This document shows, piece after piece, positions 25,879 to 33,776 of a DNA stretch of 63,779 nt. The stretch lies in the NCBI GenBank assembly GCA_016281055.1, contig JAEEHW010000137.1:1-63779 (forward strand), in the 5' to 3' direction. A model generated the notes under the pieces. It did no database searches. It was not told where the DNA came from and worked only from the letters and a program-made list of their open reading frames with translations. Position numbers and translations under genes: made by a program. Position 1 is the stretch's first letter; each line of letters opens with the position of its first letter. This DNA comes from Prevotella sp. Its GTDB lineage: Bacteria > Bacteroidota > Bacteroidia > Bacteroidales > Bacteroidaceae.

Positions 25879-27869
25879 CATTTCGCTCCCGGTGCGGCAT
25901 CATTGCCTTGACCACCATCGTTTGATTTAGACGTATTGGCGCCCTTGCTTCTTCCTGCAAGGGCGTTTTTCAGTTTGTCACCCTTCACGGCATCCTTGGG
26001 CAGATATTCACGGTGCAGTTGGTCAACGACAGGTTTGGCTAAACCGCTGATGACGGCTTGGCGTGGACCGGTGATGTCGAGAACCACAACCCTGTTCTTG
26101 CCTTTCTTGAGCCAGCAGCCAGGCAGGAAGAGCGTCTGCTGTGGTCCTACGTTCCAGAAGCGTCCCAGGCAGTGGCCGTTAACCCATACAAGGCCCTTGC
26201 CCCATGTGCTCATGTCGAGATAGGTGTCGCCCGTCTTCTTCAGAGAGAACGAAGCCTTGTAGTATGCAGGGGTGCCGGCAGAACCGGTGCCTGGTATGGC
26301 GCTCATGTTGTCGGCGAGGCTGTCGATAGAGGCAGCGTCGTCATATATAGGGAAGCGATAGACTTTCCAGTCCTTGAGGTTGTATGTCACCTCGTCCTTA
26401 CCGTTGGTAGTAAGCAGTTCCACGCTGCGTGTTATGCCCTTAGGGTCATTGATGAGCTTAGAGTAGTTGATGCGTCCCATTGCCTCGATGAAAATGTCGA
26501 GAGAACTGCCCTCAGCCACATCCTCAGGGAGACGCAGCGTCGTCTCATAGCCGTTGCCACGGTAGAGTTCGCCCACCTTCTTGTCGTTCACATACACTAT
26601 GGCATAGTCGCACATATCGTTAATCTGCAACAAGGTGCCCGCCTTTACCGCAGGCATGGTGGTAGAGTAGAGTATGCTGCCGTAGCCCAAGTCGTACTGC
26701 TCCATAGGCATCACGTCGTGTGAAGACACCGGCTCAGGCATGTTGCCAGCCCTCAGCAGAGGCATCATATGGTCAAACCTCACCTCAGGAATCTGTATTA
26801 TTGGCATCGGCTTGGGCACGTCGGGCAGTTTGGTGTCAGAGTAGCCCTGCAGCAGCTCGCGCAGCTTGTAATACTTCTCTGTGGCGGCACCCTGCTCGTT
26901 GATAGGAGCGTCATAGTCGTAGCTGGTGCAGTCAGGGGCGAAGCCCTTGTTGTTGGCACCCGCCCACTGTGCGAAAGACGTACCGCCGTGAGCCATATAC
27001 AGAGAGAAAGAGATATTGTTGTCGAGCATAGTCTTGATGCCATTGACCATGGCGTCATAAGGACGAGTCTGGTGAGACGTGCCCCATCCGTCAAACCATC
27101 CGCTCCAGTATTCAGAACACATTAGCGGTGCATCGGGGCGCAGTTCCTTCACTCGCTTGAACTGATCGAGCACCTTCGCGTTGGTGCCGAAGTTCATGGT
27201 CCAAAGCAGGTCGGGTAGGGCGTTCTGCTCGAAGTTGCTCGACCAGTCGCATTGAAACAGCACTGTATTGTCAAATCCTACGGAACGCAGGATGTCGCGC
27301 ACCTCGCTGACGTATGGCTTGTTTGTATCGTAGGAACCATATTCGTTTTCCACCTGCACCATTATGATAGGTCCGCCATTCTGTATTGTCAGAGGGGCGA
27401 GTTGTTTGCCCACCTCTTCCTCGAAACGGCGAACACATTCTGTGAAGTAAGGGTCGCAGTCACGCAGTTTGATGTCCTTTTTCTTCAGCAGCCACCAAGG
27501 CAGTCCGCCCATCTCCCATTCAGCACATACGTATGGTCCGGGGCGCACGATGACATACATGTTGTTCTTCTGGCACAGACGACAGAATTCTGCAATGTCA
27601 TTGTCGCCAGTCCAGTTGAATACCCCCTCCTGCTGTTCGTGTTTGTTCCAGAAGATGTAAATGCAGATGGTGTTCATGCCCAGCGCCTTGCACATCTTTA
27701 TACGATGCTCCCAGTAGGGGCGCGGTATGCGTGCGTAGTGTAGTTCGGCAGCCTTGACAATGAACGGCTTGCCATTGAGCAGGAATGTACCTTTGCCGGC
27801 CTCAAAGGTGCCGGCAAAGATGTTTGTTGACATCAGTAATGCCAGAAGTGATATTATTACGTGTTTCAT
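25878..27869 (-). CDS. Exported beta-galactosidase, GH35
   Basis: Releases terminal beta-galactose from glycans. The 663-residue protein has a signal peptide (MKHVIISLLALLMSTNIFA), then the GH35 TIM barrel: ELHYARIPRPYWEHRI, GPYVCAEWEMGGLPWWL, acid/base Glu176 in VQVENEYGSY and nucleophile Glu253 in CSEYWSGWFDGWG. C-terminal beta domains end with the GRFWNVGPQQTLFLPGCWLK segment common in this family. The last ~25 residues (SKGANTSKSNDGGQGNDAAP) are low-complexity and lack family character. The gene follows the BASS symporter gene by 18 bases and may be co-transcribed with it. Confidence 0.95.
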   Translation of the reverse strand: MKHVIISLLALLMSTNIFAGTFEAGKGTFLLNGKPFIVKAAELHYARIPRPYWEHRIKMCKALGMNTICIYIFWNKHEQQEGVFNWTGDNDIAEFCRLCQKNNMYVIVRPGPYVCAEWEMGGLPWWLLKKKDIKLRDCDPYFTECVRRFEEEVGKQLAPLTIQNGGPIIMVQVENEYGSYDTNKPYVSEVRDILRSVGFDNTVLFQCDWSSNFEQNALPDLLWTMNFGTNAKVLDQFKRVKELRPDAPLMCSEYWSGWFDGWGTSHQTRPYDAMVNGIKTMLDNNISFSLYMAHGGTSFAQWAGANNKGFAPDCTSYDYDAPINEQGAATEKYYKLRELLQGYSDTKLPDVPKPMPIIQIPEVRFDHMMPLLRAGNMPEPVSSHDVMPMEQYDLGYGSILYSTTMPAVKAGTLLQINDMCDYAIVYVNDKKVGELYRGNGYETTLRLPEDVAEGSSLDIFIEAMGRINYSKLINDPKGITRSVELLTTNGKDEVTYNLKDWKVYRFPIYDDAASIDSLADNMSAIPGTGSAGTPAYYKASFSLKKTGDTYLDMSTWGKGLVWVNGHCLGRFWNVGPQQTLFLPGCWLKKGKNRVVVLDITGPRQAVISGLAKPVVDQLHREYLPKDAVKGDKLKNALAGRSKGANTSKSNDGGQGNDAAPGAK

Positions 27870-27887
27870 AATATTTTATTTAATGCT

Positions 27888-28865
27888 TTAATTCTTGTCC
27901 CTGCCGCGGAACCATGTGGCGAGTATCGTACCGGATATTGAATGCCATGCGCAGCTTACTGCTGCAGGTATCACTGCAAGCGGACATGACACTGCGAAGA
28001 ATGTGGAGGCGAGCACCGTGGCAAGTCCTGCATTCTGCATTCCCACCTCTATTGATATGGTACGGTTCTTGGCTTTCGAGAAGCCGAACATCTTGCCCAC
28101 GGTATAGCCAGTGAGATAACCCAGTGAGTTATGGCACAGCACCACGGCGAATACGGTGAGGAAGAACACTAGGCCTTCCATGAGCAGTTTGTCATGTACT
28201 GCAGAGATGACACCGCCCACTATGCAGGCCAGTCCCAGTACGCTGAAGGCTGGCATCACGGCCTGCGCCTTCTTGAAGGCCTCTTTCTTTCCAAAGAAAA
28301 GGTTGGCGAAGAAACCAATGCTGACAGGCAGCAGTGTTACGATGAGTATGTTCAGAAACATGCCCAGGGCATCCACCTCCACCTGCTCACCCGCAAGCCA
28401 CAGCACCAGCAGCGGTGTCATTATCGGTGCCAGCAAGGTTGATGCTGTGGTCATGCCCACGGAGAATGCCACATCGCCGCGGCAGAGGTATGACATGATA
28501 TTGCTCGACACACCGCCGGGGCAGCATCCCACAAGTATGATGCCCACGATGACTGGTTTGGGGATGATTATCCCGATGTATCCCACACCGATGGTAAGGC
28601 ACCATGCTATCAACGGCATCAGCGTGAACTGTGCGCACGTGCCGATGAGAATATCCCACGGACGGGCAGCCAGCACGCGCATGTCCTGCATGGTCAGCGT
28701 GAGTCCCATGGTGAGCATTATGAATCCGAGTATGCACGACTGCGTAGTGCCGTGCACCCATGTAAACAACTGCGGCACGATATAAGTCACCACTGCCACG
28801 GCAATGATGAACCATGAAGTGTAAGTAGAGAGCCACTGGCTCGCTTTGTAAAGAAACTTGTACAT
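27888..28865 (-). CDS. Bile acid:Na+ symporter (BASS) family transporter
   Basis: A 325-residue inner-membrane protein with nine to ten hydrophobic helices. The motifs FIMLTMGLTLT, GCCPGGVSSNIMSYLCRGD and the helix-9 segment EVGMQNAGLATVLA, with paired sodium-site residues, are those of the BASS/SBF family. Substrates of bacterial members include bile acids, organic anions and pantoate; none can be assigned here. Placement six bases after a deaminase-like amidohydrolase suggests a joint substrate, perhaps a nucleoside derivative or organic anion. Only the family assignment is firm. Confidence 0.92.
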   Translation of the reverse strand: MYKFLYKASQWLSTYTSWFIIAVAVVTYIVPQLFTWVHGTTQSCILGFIMLTMGLTLTMQDMRVLAARPWDILIGTCAQFTLMPLIAWCLTIGVGYIGIIIPKPVIVGIILVGCCPGGVSSNIMSYLCRGDVAFSVGMTTASTLLAPIMTPLLVLWLAGEQVEVDALGMFLNILIVTLLPVSIGFFANLFFGKKEAFKKAQAVMPAFSVLGLACIVGGVISAVHDKLLMEGLVFFLTVFAVVLCHNSLGYLTGYTVGKMFGFSKAKNRTISIEVGMQNAGLATVLASTFFAVSCPLAVIPAAVSCAWHSISGTILATWFRGRDKN

Positions 28866-28871
28866 TATATT

Positions 28872-30143
28872 TTACTTAATAATACGTTGTTTTATCTCCT
28901 CTACCTTATTATATATCTGGGTGGGTGAGACATCGCAGAGGAACTGGCCGTTCTCATAGAGTATGCGGCCGTCTATCATGGTCATGATGACGTTTTGCTT
29001 GCTGCCGGAATATACTATGTTCTTCTCGATGTTGTTCAAAGGCTGCATGTTGGGCTGCATGAGGTCGAGCATGATGATGTCGGCTTTCTTGCCGGGAGCA
29101 AGTACGTCGCAATCGTCAAGGTGCATGGACTTCGCTCCGTTCACCGTCGCCATCTTCAACACCTCGCGGGCATCGATGGCAGCAGCATCCTTCTCTCGCA
29201 ACTTTGCCAGGCCAGTGACGAGGAACATCTCGCGGAAGAAATCAAGACAGTTGTTTGATGCCGGACCGTCGGTGCCTATCGCCACCGTTATGCCACGCTT
29301 CAAGTATTCGCTGATGGGAGCGATGCCTGATGCCAGTTTGGTGTTGCTGCCGGGGTTGGTCACCACATACATTCCACGCTTCTTCATTACTGCATAGTCA
29401 TCCTCGCTCATCCATACACCGTGGTATATGCCGCCACCGTAGTCGAACATACCGAGTGAGTCGAGGAACGCTACCGGTGTCTTGCCGTAGCGCTCCACAC
29501 ATCCCTTCACCTCTGCCTCTGTCTCGCAGGCATGGACATAGAGCGGTGCCTTGTTTTTCTGCACCACGTCAGCGATGAGTTTGAGATTGTCGGGGTTCGT
29601 TGTGTATTCGGCATGAAAGCCCAGTTGGTACGACTGCAACGAACCGGGCACGTTGTATTTGTTATACATGTAGTCTATCCAGCGCACGTCCTTAGAGAAA
29701 TCGTTCACGCCACCTGTCTGCACGCAGCGGAAGCCCATGTCGTCCATGGCCTTGGCTACGTATTCCTGCTCCATATACATATCGAAGCAGGCGGTGATGC
29801 CGCTGGTGAGATATTCCAACACAGACAGTTGCGACATCCAGTATATGTCGTCACCGGTAAACTTTGCCTCTACGGGGAAGATGTCTTCGTTGAGCCATGC
29901 ATCAAGTGGTTTGTCGTCAGCCAGAGAGCGCAGCATGCTCATGCCACTGTGCGCATGGGCGTTCTTGAAACCCGGCATCAGCAGGTTGCCGTGGCAGTCT
30001 GTCTCCTTGTCAAAATCACCCGTGCCGTCAGTTGCCTCACCCACGTATGTAATGCGTGAGCCATCGATGTGTATCTCTCCATTGAAAATCTCCTGCCCCT
30101 CCACCATTGAGAGGATGCGGGCGTTGTATAGTTTTGTCTTCAT
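28872..30143 (-). CDS. Amidohydrolase, MTA/SAH or related deaminase type
   Basis: A 423-residue cytoplasmic amidohydrolase. Metal-binding HAH is at 63-65 (PGFKNAHAHSGMS), a further His is in LGFHAEYTT and YVHACETEAEV, and the Asp ligand is in GTDGPASNN. The pattern LLMPGFKNAHAHSGM and ASNNCLDFFREM places it with the S-adenosylhomocysteine/5-methylthioadenosine deaminases (MtaD/SsnA group). Deamination of an adenosine derivative is the likely reaction; the exact substrate is uncertain, and ammeline- or guanine-type activity is possible. First gene of a tight cluster with BASS and GH35; promoter at 30164-30194. Confidence 0.88.
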   Translation of the reverse strand: MKTKLYNARILSMVEGQEIFNGEIHIDGSRITYVGEATDGTGDFDKETDCHGNLLMPGFKNAHAHSGMSMLRSLADDKPLDAWLNEDIFPVEAKFTGDDIYWMSQLSVLEYLTSGITACFDMYMEQEYVAKAMDDMGFRCVQTGGVNDFSKDVRWIDYMYNKYNVPGSLQSYQLGFHAEYTTNPDNLKLIADVVQKNKAPLYVHACETEAEVKGCVERYGKTPVAFLDSLGMFDYGGGIYHGVWMSEDDYAVMKKRGMYVVTNPGSNTKLASGIAPISEYLKRGITVAIGTDGPASNNCLDFFREMFLVTGLAKLREKDAAAIDAREVLKMATVNGAKSMHLDDCDVLAPGKKADIIMLDLMQPNMQPLNNIEKNIVYSGSKQNVIMTMIDGRILYENGQFLCDVSPTQIYNKVEEIKQRIIK

Positions 30144-30163
30144 AGTTGTTTTGGTTTGAAATA

Positions 30164-30194
30164 CAAAGTTACAAATAAAAAACGAAAAAACAAA
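30164..30194 (-). promoter_or_regulatory. Promoter of the amidohydrolase-BASS-GH35 cluster
   Basis: On the minus strand, TTTG (30191-30194), 19 bases, TAACTTTG (30164-30171). The start codon is 20 bases after the box. Confidence 0.75.
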
Positions 30195-30245
30195 ATTCAG
30201 GTATTGTAATGTTTAAAAAACAGACTGCTGACGGATGTTTTGAAA

Positions 30246-30293
30246 ATAAAAAGAATAAGGTTGCCATTACAAATGACAACCTTATTCTTTTTA
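30246..30293 (-). terminator. Terminator after aquaporin gene
   Basis: AAAAAGAATAAGGTTG (30249-30264) pairs with CAACCTTATTCTTTTT (30278-30293) around a short loop. The A-run on the left is the U-run of a minus-strand transcript. It separates the aqpZ operon from the amidohydrolase cluster. Confidence 0.85.
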
Positions 30294-30325
30294 TAAATAA
30301 TGTGTAAACTTATCTTTTGAAGTGA

Positions 30326-31015
30326 TTACTCCTCGTCCTTCTTGCAGCATCCGCAGCAAGGTGCGATGGCCTTCCACAGACCGGCAGCCAGTGCACCGCC
30401 TACGAGAGGACCTACGAAGAATACCCATACATTTGCAAGAGCCTCACCGCCAGCGAAGATGGCTGGGCCGAGAGAACGTGCAGGGTTCACAGATGTGCCA
30501 GTGAAGTGTATGCCTACAAGGTGTATGAGTATCAGTGAGAGACCGATGGCGAGTCCGGCAAAGTTGCCAGCGCCAACCTTTGAGTCGGTTGTGCCAAGAA
30601 CGACGAGAACGAAAAGGCAGGTCAGAACAACTTCAACAATCAAAGCCGTCACTACGCTTCCGTTACAACCAGCACCGATACCGTTAGCTCCAAGACCGGA
30701 TGTGCAGCAATAGATGCCTGCAAGTACTGCACCAGCGATGATGCCACCAATGAGTTGGGCAATCCAATAGCCTACGGCGTCCTTGACGCTCATACGGCCA
30801 GAGGCGAGTACGCCAAGTGTGATGGCGGGATTGATGTGGCAACCAGATGTTCCACCGATGGTGTAAGCCATGGCAACCACGGCAAGGCCAAAGGCGATAG
30901 CTGTTCCCACTACTGCTGCTGTGTTGTCATCAGAGCAACCCAGAGACACGGCTGCACCGCAGCCAAGAAACGTGAGCACGAATGTGCCGACAGCTTCTGC
31001 AATGTACTTTTTCAT
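30326..31015 (-). CDS. aqpZ: Aquaporin Z-type water channel
   Basis: A 229-residue MIP-family channel of the inner membrane with six helices. Both NPA motifs are present (Asn62 in CHINPAITLG and Asn177 in TSVNPARSLG). The positions that match the E. coli AqpZ selectivity filter appear as Phe42, His165, Thr174 and Arg180, which supports a water-selective rather than glycerol-type channel. The C-terminus is unusual in being Cys-rich (PCCGCCKKDEE). It is the last gene after proS and the small His-rich protein, with a strong terminator at 30246-30293. Confidence 0.95.
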   Translation of the reverse strand: MKKYIAEAVGTFVLTFLGCGAAVSLGCSDDNTAAVVGTAIAFGLAVVAMAYTIGGTSGCHINPAITLGVLASGRMSVKDAVGYWIAQLIGGIIAGAVLAGIYCCTSGLGANGIGAGCNGSVVTALIVEVVLTCLFVLVVLGTTDSKVGAGNFAGLAIGLSLILIHLVGIHFTGTSVNPARSLGPAIFAGGEALANVWVFFVGPLVGGALAAGLWKAIAPCCGCCKKDEE

Positions 31016-31057
31016 AGAAATGAGTTTTTAGAGTTAGTATAATAATAAATGATAGAA

Positions 31058-31234
31058 TTAATTACCGATTACGTATGATGCCACCAGCGCAATGATAATG
31101 AGGAAGGCAATCAGTACCATCGTCCACCAAAGCAAGGTGGTGAGGAGTTTCTTGAATTTCCTTCTCTTGCGCATGTTGCTGCGGAACACGGAAGTGGAAT
31201 CATTGTATGAATGATGATGATGATGTGTGCCCAT
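31058..31234 (-). CDS. 58-residue membrane micro-protein with N-terminal His stretch
   Basis: Read directly from the sequence; the frame is open from ATG at 31234 to TAA at 31058. The product begins MGTHHHHHSYND, has a basic middle (MRKRRKFKKL) and one hydrophobic helix (~33-54, TTLLWWTMVLIAFLIII...). This is a single-pass protein whose basic segment lies on the cytoplasmic side by the positive-inside rule. It starts 31 bases after the proS stop and ends 42 bases before aqpZ, all in the same direction. Five His residues could bind metal; that is only a suggestion. I do not recognise a family. Too short for many automatic annotations. Confidence 0.75.
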   Translation of the reverse strand: MGTHHHHHSYNDSTSVFRSNMRKRRKFKKLLTTLLWWTMVLIAFLIIIALVASYVIGN

Positions 31235-31265
31235 ATCGTCTTTGGCTATTGTTGATAACTGTAAT

Positions 31266-32744
31266 TTAGTAACTGCGTGCTATGAGTACGCGGCATTTCG
31301 AAGGCTTGCCCGATACCATGTCAACACCAGGTGTCTGTTCGAAAGCAAACGGTACGCAACGTATTGTGGCCTGTGTCTCTTCCTTTATCTTTGCCTCTGT
31401 CTCGGCAGTGCCGTCCCAATGGCAGAGGAAGAAACCTCCGTCCTTCACCTTCTCCTTGAACTCCTCATAGTCGTCGCACTCGTAGATGTGTGCATCACGG
31501 AAAGCAAGTGCTTTCTTGAAGATGTTCTGCTGTATGTCCTCCAGAAGATTCTCGATGCGTTCTGCCAGTCCGTCGAAAGCAACAGTTTCCTTCTCCAGAG
31601 TATCGCGTCGCATTATCTCTACAGTGCCATTCTCAAGGTCTCGTCCACCCATGACGATACGCACCGGCACGCCCTTCAGTTCGTAGTCAGCGAATTTGAA
31701 ACCTGGACGTTTGTTGTCTGCATCGTCATACTTCACTGTGATGCCTTTTGCACGCAGTGCTTCAATGACAGGCTGGAACTTTTCTGCTATCTGGTCCTGC
31801 TGCTCGTTCTTGCCGATAGGGATGATTACCACCTGCAATGGAGCAAGACGTGGAGGAAGAACAAGTCCGTTGTCATCAGAGTGTGTCATGATGAGAGCAC
31901 CGATAAGACGAGTGGAAACGCCCCATGATGTAGCCCATACATATTCCTGTTTGTTCTCCTTTGTGAGGTATGTGACTTCAAAAGCCTTTGCGAAATTTTG
32001 TCCGAGGAAATGTGAAGTGCCCGACTGCAGAGCCTTGCCATCCTGCATCATTGCCTCTATGGTGTAGGTGTCGAGAGCACCGGCGAAACGCTCTGTTTCG
32101 CTCTTCACACCCTGCATCACAGGAACAGCCATCCACTCCTCAGCGAATTTGGCGTAAACCTTCAGCATCTTCTGTGCCTCTTCCTCTGCCTCCTCACGGG
32201 TGGCATGGGCAGTGTGGCCTTCCTGCCAAAGGAACTCTGACGTACGCAGGAAAGGACGTGTACGCATCTCCCAGCGCATTACGTTACACCACTGGTTGCA
32301 CATCAGCGGCAAGTCACGCCATGAGTGAATCCAGTTCTTGTATGTGTTCCAGATGATAGTCTCAGAAGTAGGACGTACAATCAGCTCCTCCTCCAGTTTT
32401 GCAGTTGGATCGACAACCACGCCGTCACCTGTGTCGTTGGTCTTCAGACGATAGTGTGTGACCACTGCACACTCTTTGGCAAAGCCCTCTACGTGTTCAG
32501 CCTCGCGAGACAGGAAAGACTTTGGGATAAGCAGGGGGAAATATGCGTTCTGAGCACCTGTTTCCTTAAACATCTTGTCGAGTTGCTGCTGCATCTTCTC
32601 CCAGATGGCGTAACCGTATGGCTTGATAACCATGCAGCCACGAACAGCCGATTGCTCGGCCAAGTCAGCCTTTACCACGAGGTCGTTATACCACTGACTG
32701 TAGTTGTCAGCACGTTTTGTAAGTTCTTTGAGTTCTTTTGCCAT
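31266..32744 (-). CDS. proS: Proline-tRNA ligase (archaeal/eukaryal-type, short form)
   Basis: Charges tRNA-Pro with proline. The 492-residue class II synthetase has motif 2 ([20 protein letters not shown]), [29 protein letters not shown] and the C-terminal anticodon-binding region ending in CRVLIARSY. It lacks the long editing insertion between motifs 2 and 3 of the E. coli enzyme, so it is the archaeal/eukaryal-like type that is common in Bacteroidota. A TAATTTTG box on the minus strand lies at 32773-32780, with a 23-base spacer to a TTTG at 32804-32807, slightly long. First gene of an operon with the micro-protein and aqpZ. Confidence 0.97.
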   Translation of the reverse strand: MAKELKELTKRADNYSQWYNDLVVKADLAEQSAVRGCMVIKPYGYAIWEKMQQQLDKMFKETGAQNAYFPLLIPKSFLSREAEHVEGFAKECAVVTHYRLKTNDTGDGVVVDPTAKLEEELIVRPTSETIIWNTYKNWIHSWRDLPLMCNQWCNVMRWEMRTRPFLRTSEFLWQEGHTAHATREEAEEEAQKMLKVYAKFAEEWMAVPVMQGVKSETERFAGALDTYTIEAMMQDGKALQSGTSHFLGQNFAKAFEVTYLTKENKQEYVWATSWGVSTRLIGALIMTHSDDNGLVLPPRLAPLQVVIIPIGKNEQQDQIAEKFQPVIEALRAKGITVKYDDADNKRPGFKFADYELKGVPVRIVMGGRDLENGTVEIMRRDTLEKETVAFDGLAERIENLLEDIQQNIFKKALAFRDAHIYECDDYEEFKEKVKDGGFFLCHWDGTAETEAKIKEETQATIRCVPFAFEQTPGVDMVSGKPSKCRVLIARSY

Positions 32745-32851
32745 TTTTGTATTTATAGTTTTCGTTTAGGTGCAAAATTACTAAAAAATACTGAGATACG
32801 ATGCAAAATGGCCGACAATTATCTAAAAAAGTGTAAAAAACGAGATAAATG

Positions 32852-32883
32852 TTTGTTGGTAAGAGAAAAAATGATTACCTTTG
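32852..32883 (+). promoter_or_regulatory. Promoter of the 91-residue protein gene
   Basis: TTTG (32852-32855), 20 bases, TACCTTTG (32876-32883); ATG at 32909. Confidence 0.75.
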
Positions 32884-32908
32884 AGGTTACAAAATCAATT
32901 CTACGACT

Positions 32909-33184
32909 ATGGCTAACAAGAGAGATCTTAAACGTGGCATCAATTATATCTGTGGCGAGCTCTTCGCCGAATGTATAGCCACATCTATCTACAGTAACAA
33001 TTCCGACAAGGAGAACGTTGACACTTTGCTCAAGGCTATCATGCACACTCATTCTGACTATGTGTTGCGTGTGTCTCATCCAGAACCGGGAATGACGGCG
33101 AAGAAATATTACCGTACTTTGATTGAGAGTTTCAATAATGATGTCAACGAACTCGTTGATCAGATAGGCAACCTTCATTCCTGA
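32909..33184 (+). CDS. Conserved hypothetical small protein
   Basis: A 91-residue soluble, mostly helical protein (MANKRDLKRGINYICGELFA ... EPGMTAKKYYRTLIESFNND). No signal peptide or membrane segment. It looks like the type of small protein found beside housekeeping genes in Bacteroidota, but I cannot name a family. It has its own good promoter and is followed after two bases by the acyltransferase gene, so the two are likely translated together. Function unknown. Confidence 0.85.
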   Translation: MANKRDLKRGINYICGELFAECIATSIYSNNSDKENVDTLLKAIMHTHSDYVLRVSHPEPGMTAKKYYRTLIESFNNDVNELVDQIGNLHS

Positions 33185-33186
33185 TT

Positions 33187-33732
33187 ATGTTGAGAAAACT
33201 GTGCAACTGGCTGCTCTACAAATGTCTCGGATGGAAAAAGGAGATTACCGTAGAGTTTCCGGACAAGTTTATTATATGCCTTGCCCCTCACACCAGCAAC
33301 TGGGATTTTATTTTGGGGCAGCTGTATTCTCATGCGGAAGGTGTGAAGTTTAACTACCTTATGAAGAAAGAGTGGTTCTTCTGGCCTATGGGGTGGTTCT
33401 TCCGTAAGACAGGAGGCATCCCCGTGTATCGATCAAAGCAGATGAGTTTGACCGACACCCTTGCGGAGACTGCGAGGATGTCGGAAGAATTTCGATTGTG
33501 TATCACTCCGGAGGGTACGCGCAAGGTGAATGCGGAATGGAAGAAAGGATTCTATTTCGTGGCATACAAGGCGCAGATTCCCATTCTGCTATATGGCGTG
33601 GATTACGAGAAGAGGCTGATACAGTGTACCAAGAGCGTAATGCCGACGGGCGACGTGGAACGTGAATTACCAGAAATAAAACAATATTTCGCGGATTTCA
33701 AAGGCAAACATCCTGACTCTTTCGCTATTTGA
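33187..33732 (+). CDS. PlsC-like 1-acylglycerol-3-phosphate acyltransferase
   Basis: A 181-residue acyltransferase of the PlsC family, which transfers an acyl chain to a lysophospholipid or related acceptor at the membrane. The catalytic HTSNWD (His35, Asp40; HX4D) lies near the N-terminus, and EGTRK is the phosphate-binding motif III. GGIPVYRSKQMSLT corresponds to motif II. At 181 residues it is shorter than classical PlsC (about 240) and lacks an N-terminal membrane helix, as in many Bacteroidota paralogues. The true acyl acceptor is uncertain (lysophosphatidic acid or a lipid such as an ornithine lipid). Confidence 0.88.
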   Translation: MLRKLCNWLLYKCLGWKKEITVEFPDKFIICLAPHTSNWDFILGQLYSHAEGVKFNYLMKKEWFFWPMGWFFRKTGGIPVYRSKQMSLTDTLAETARMSEEFRLCITPEGTRKVNAEWKKGFYFVAYKAQIPILLYGVDYEKRLIQCTKSVMPTGDVERELPEIKQYFADFKGKHPDSFAI

Positions 33733-33776
33733 ACGACAAAGACAGAATTCCATTTCCGCAAAAATAAAGATAGGCA

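Noticed and set aside
31226..31234. The His5 stretch as a cloning tag artefact
   Set aside because: It is uninterrupted genomic context with normal neighbours; the codons are five CAT in native sequence.
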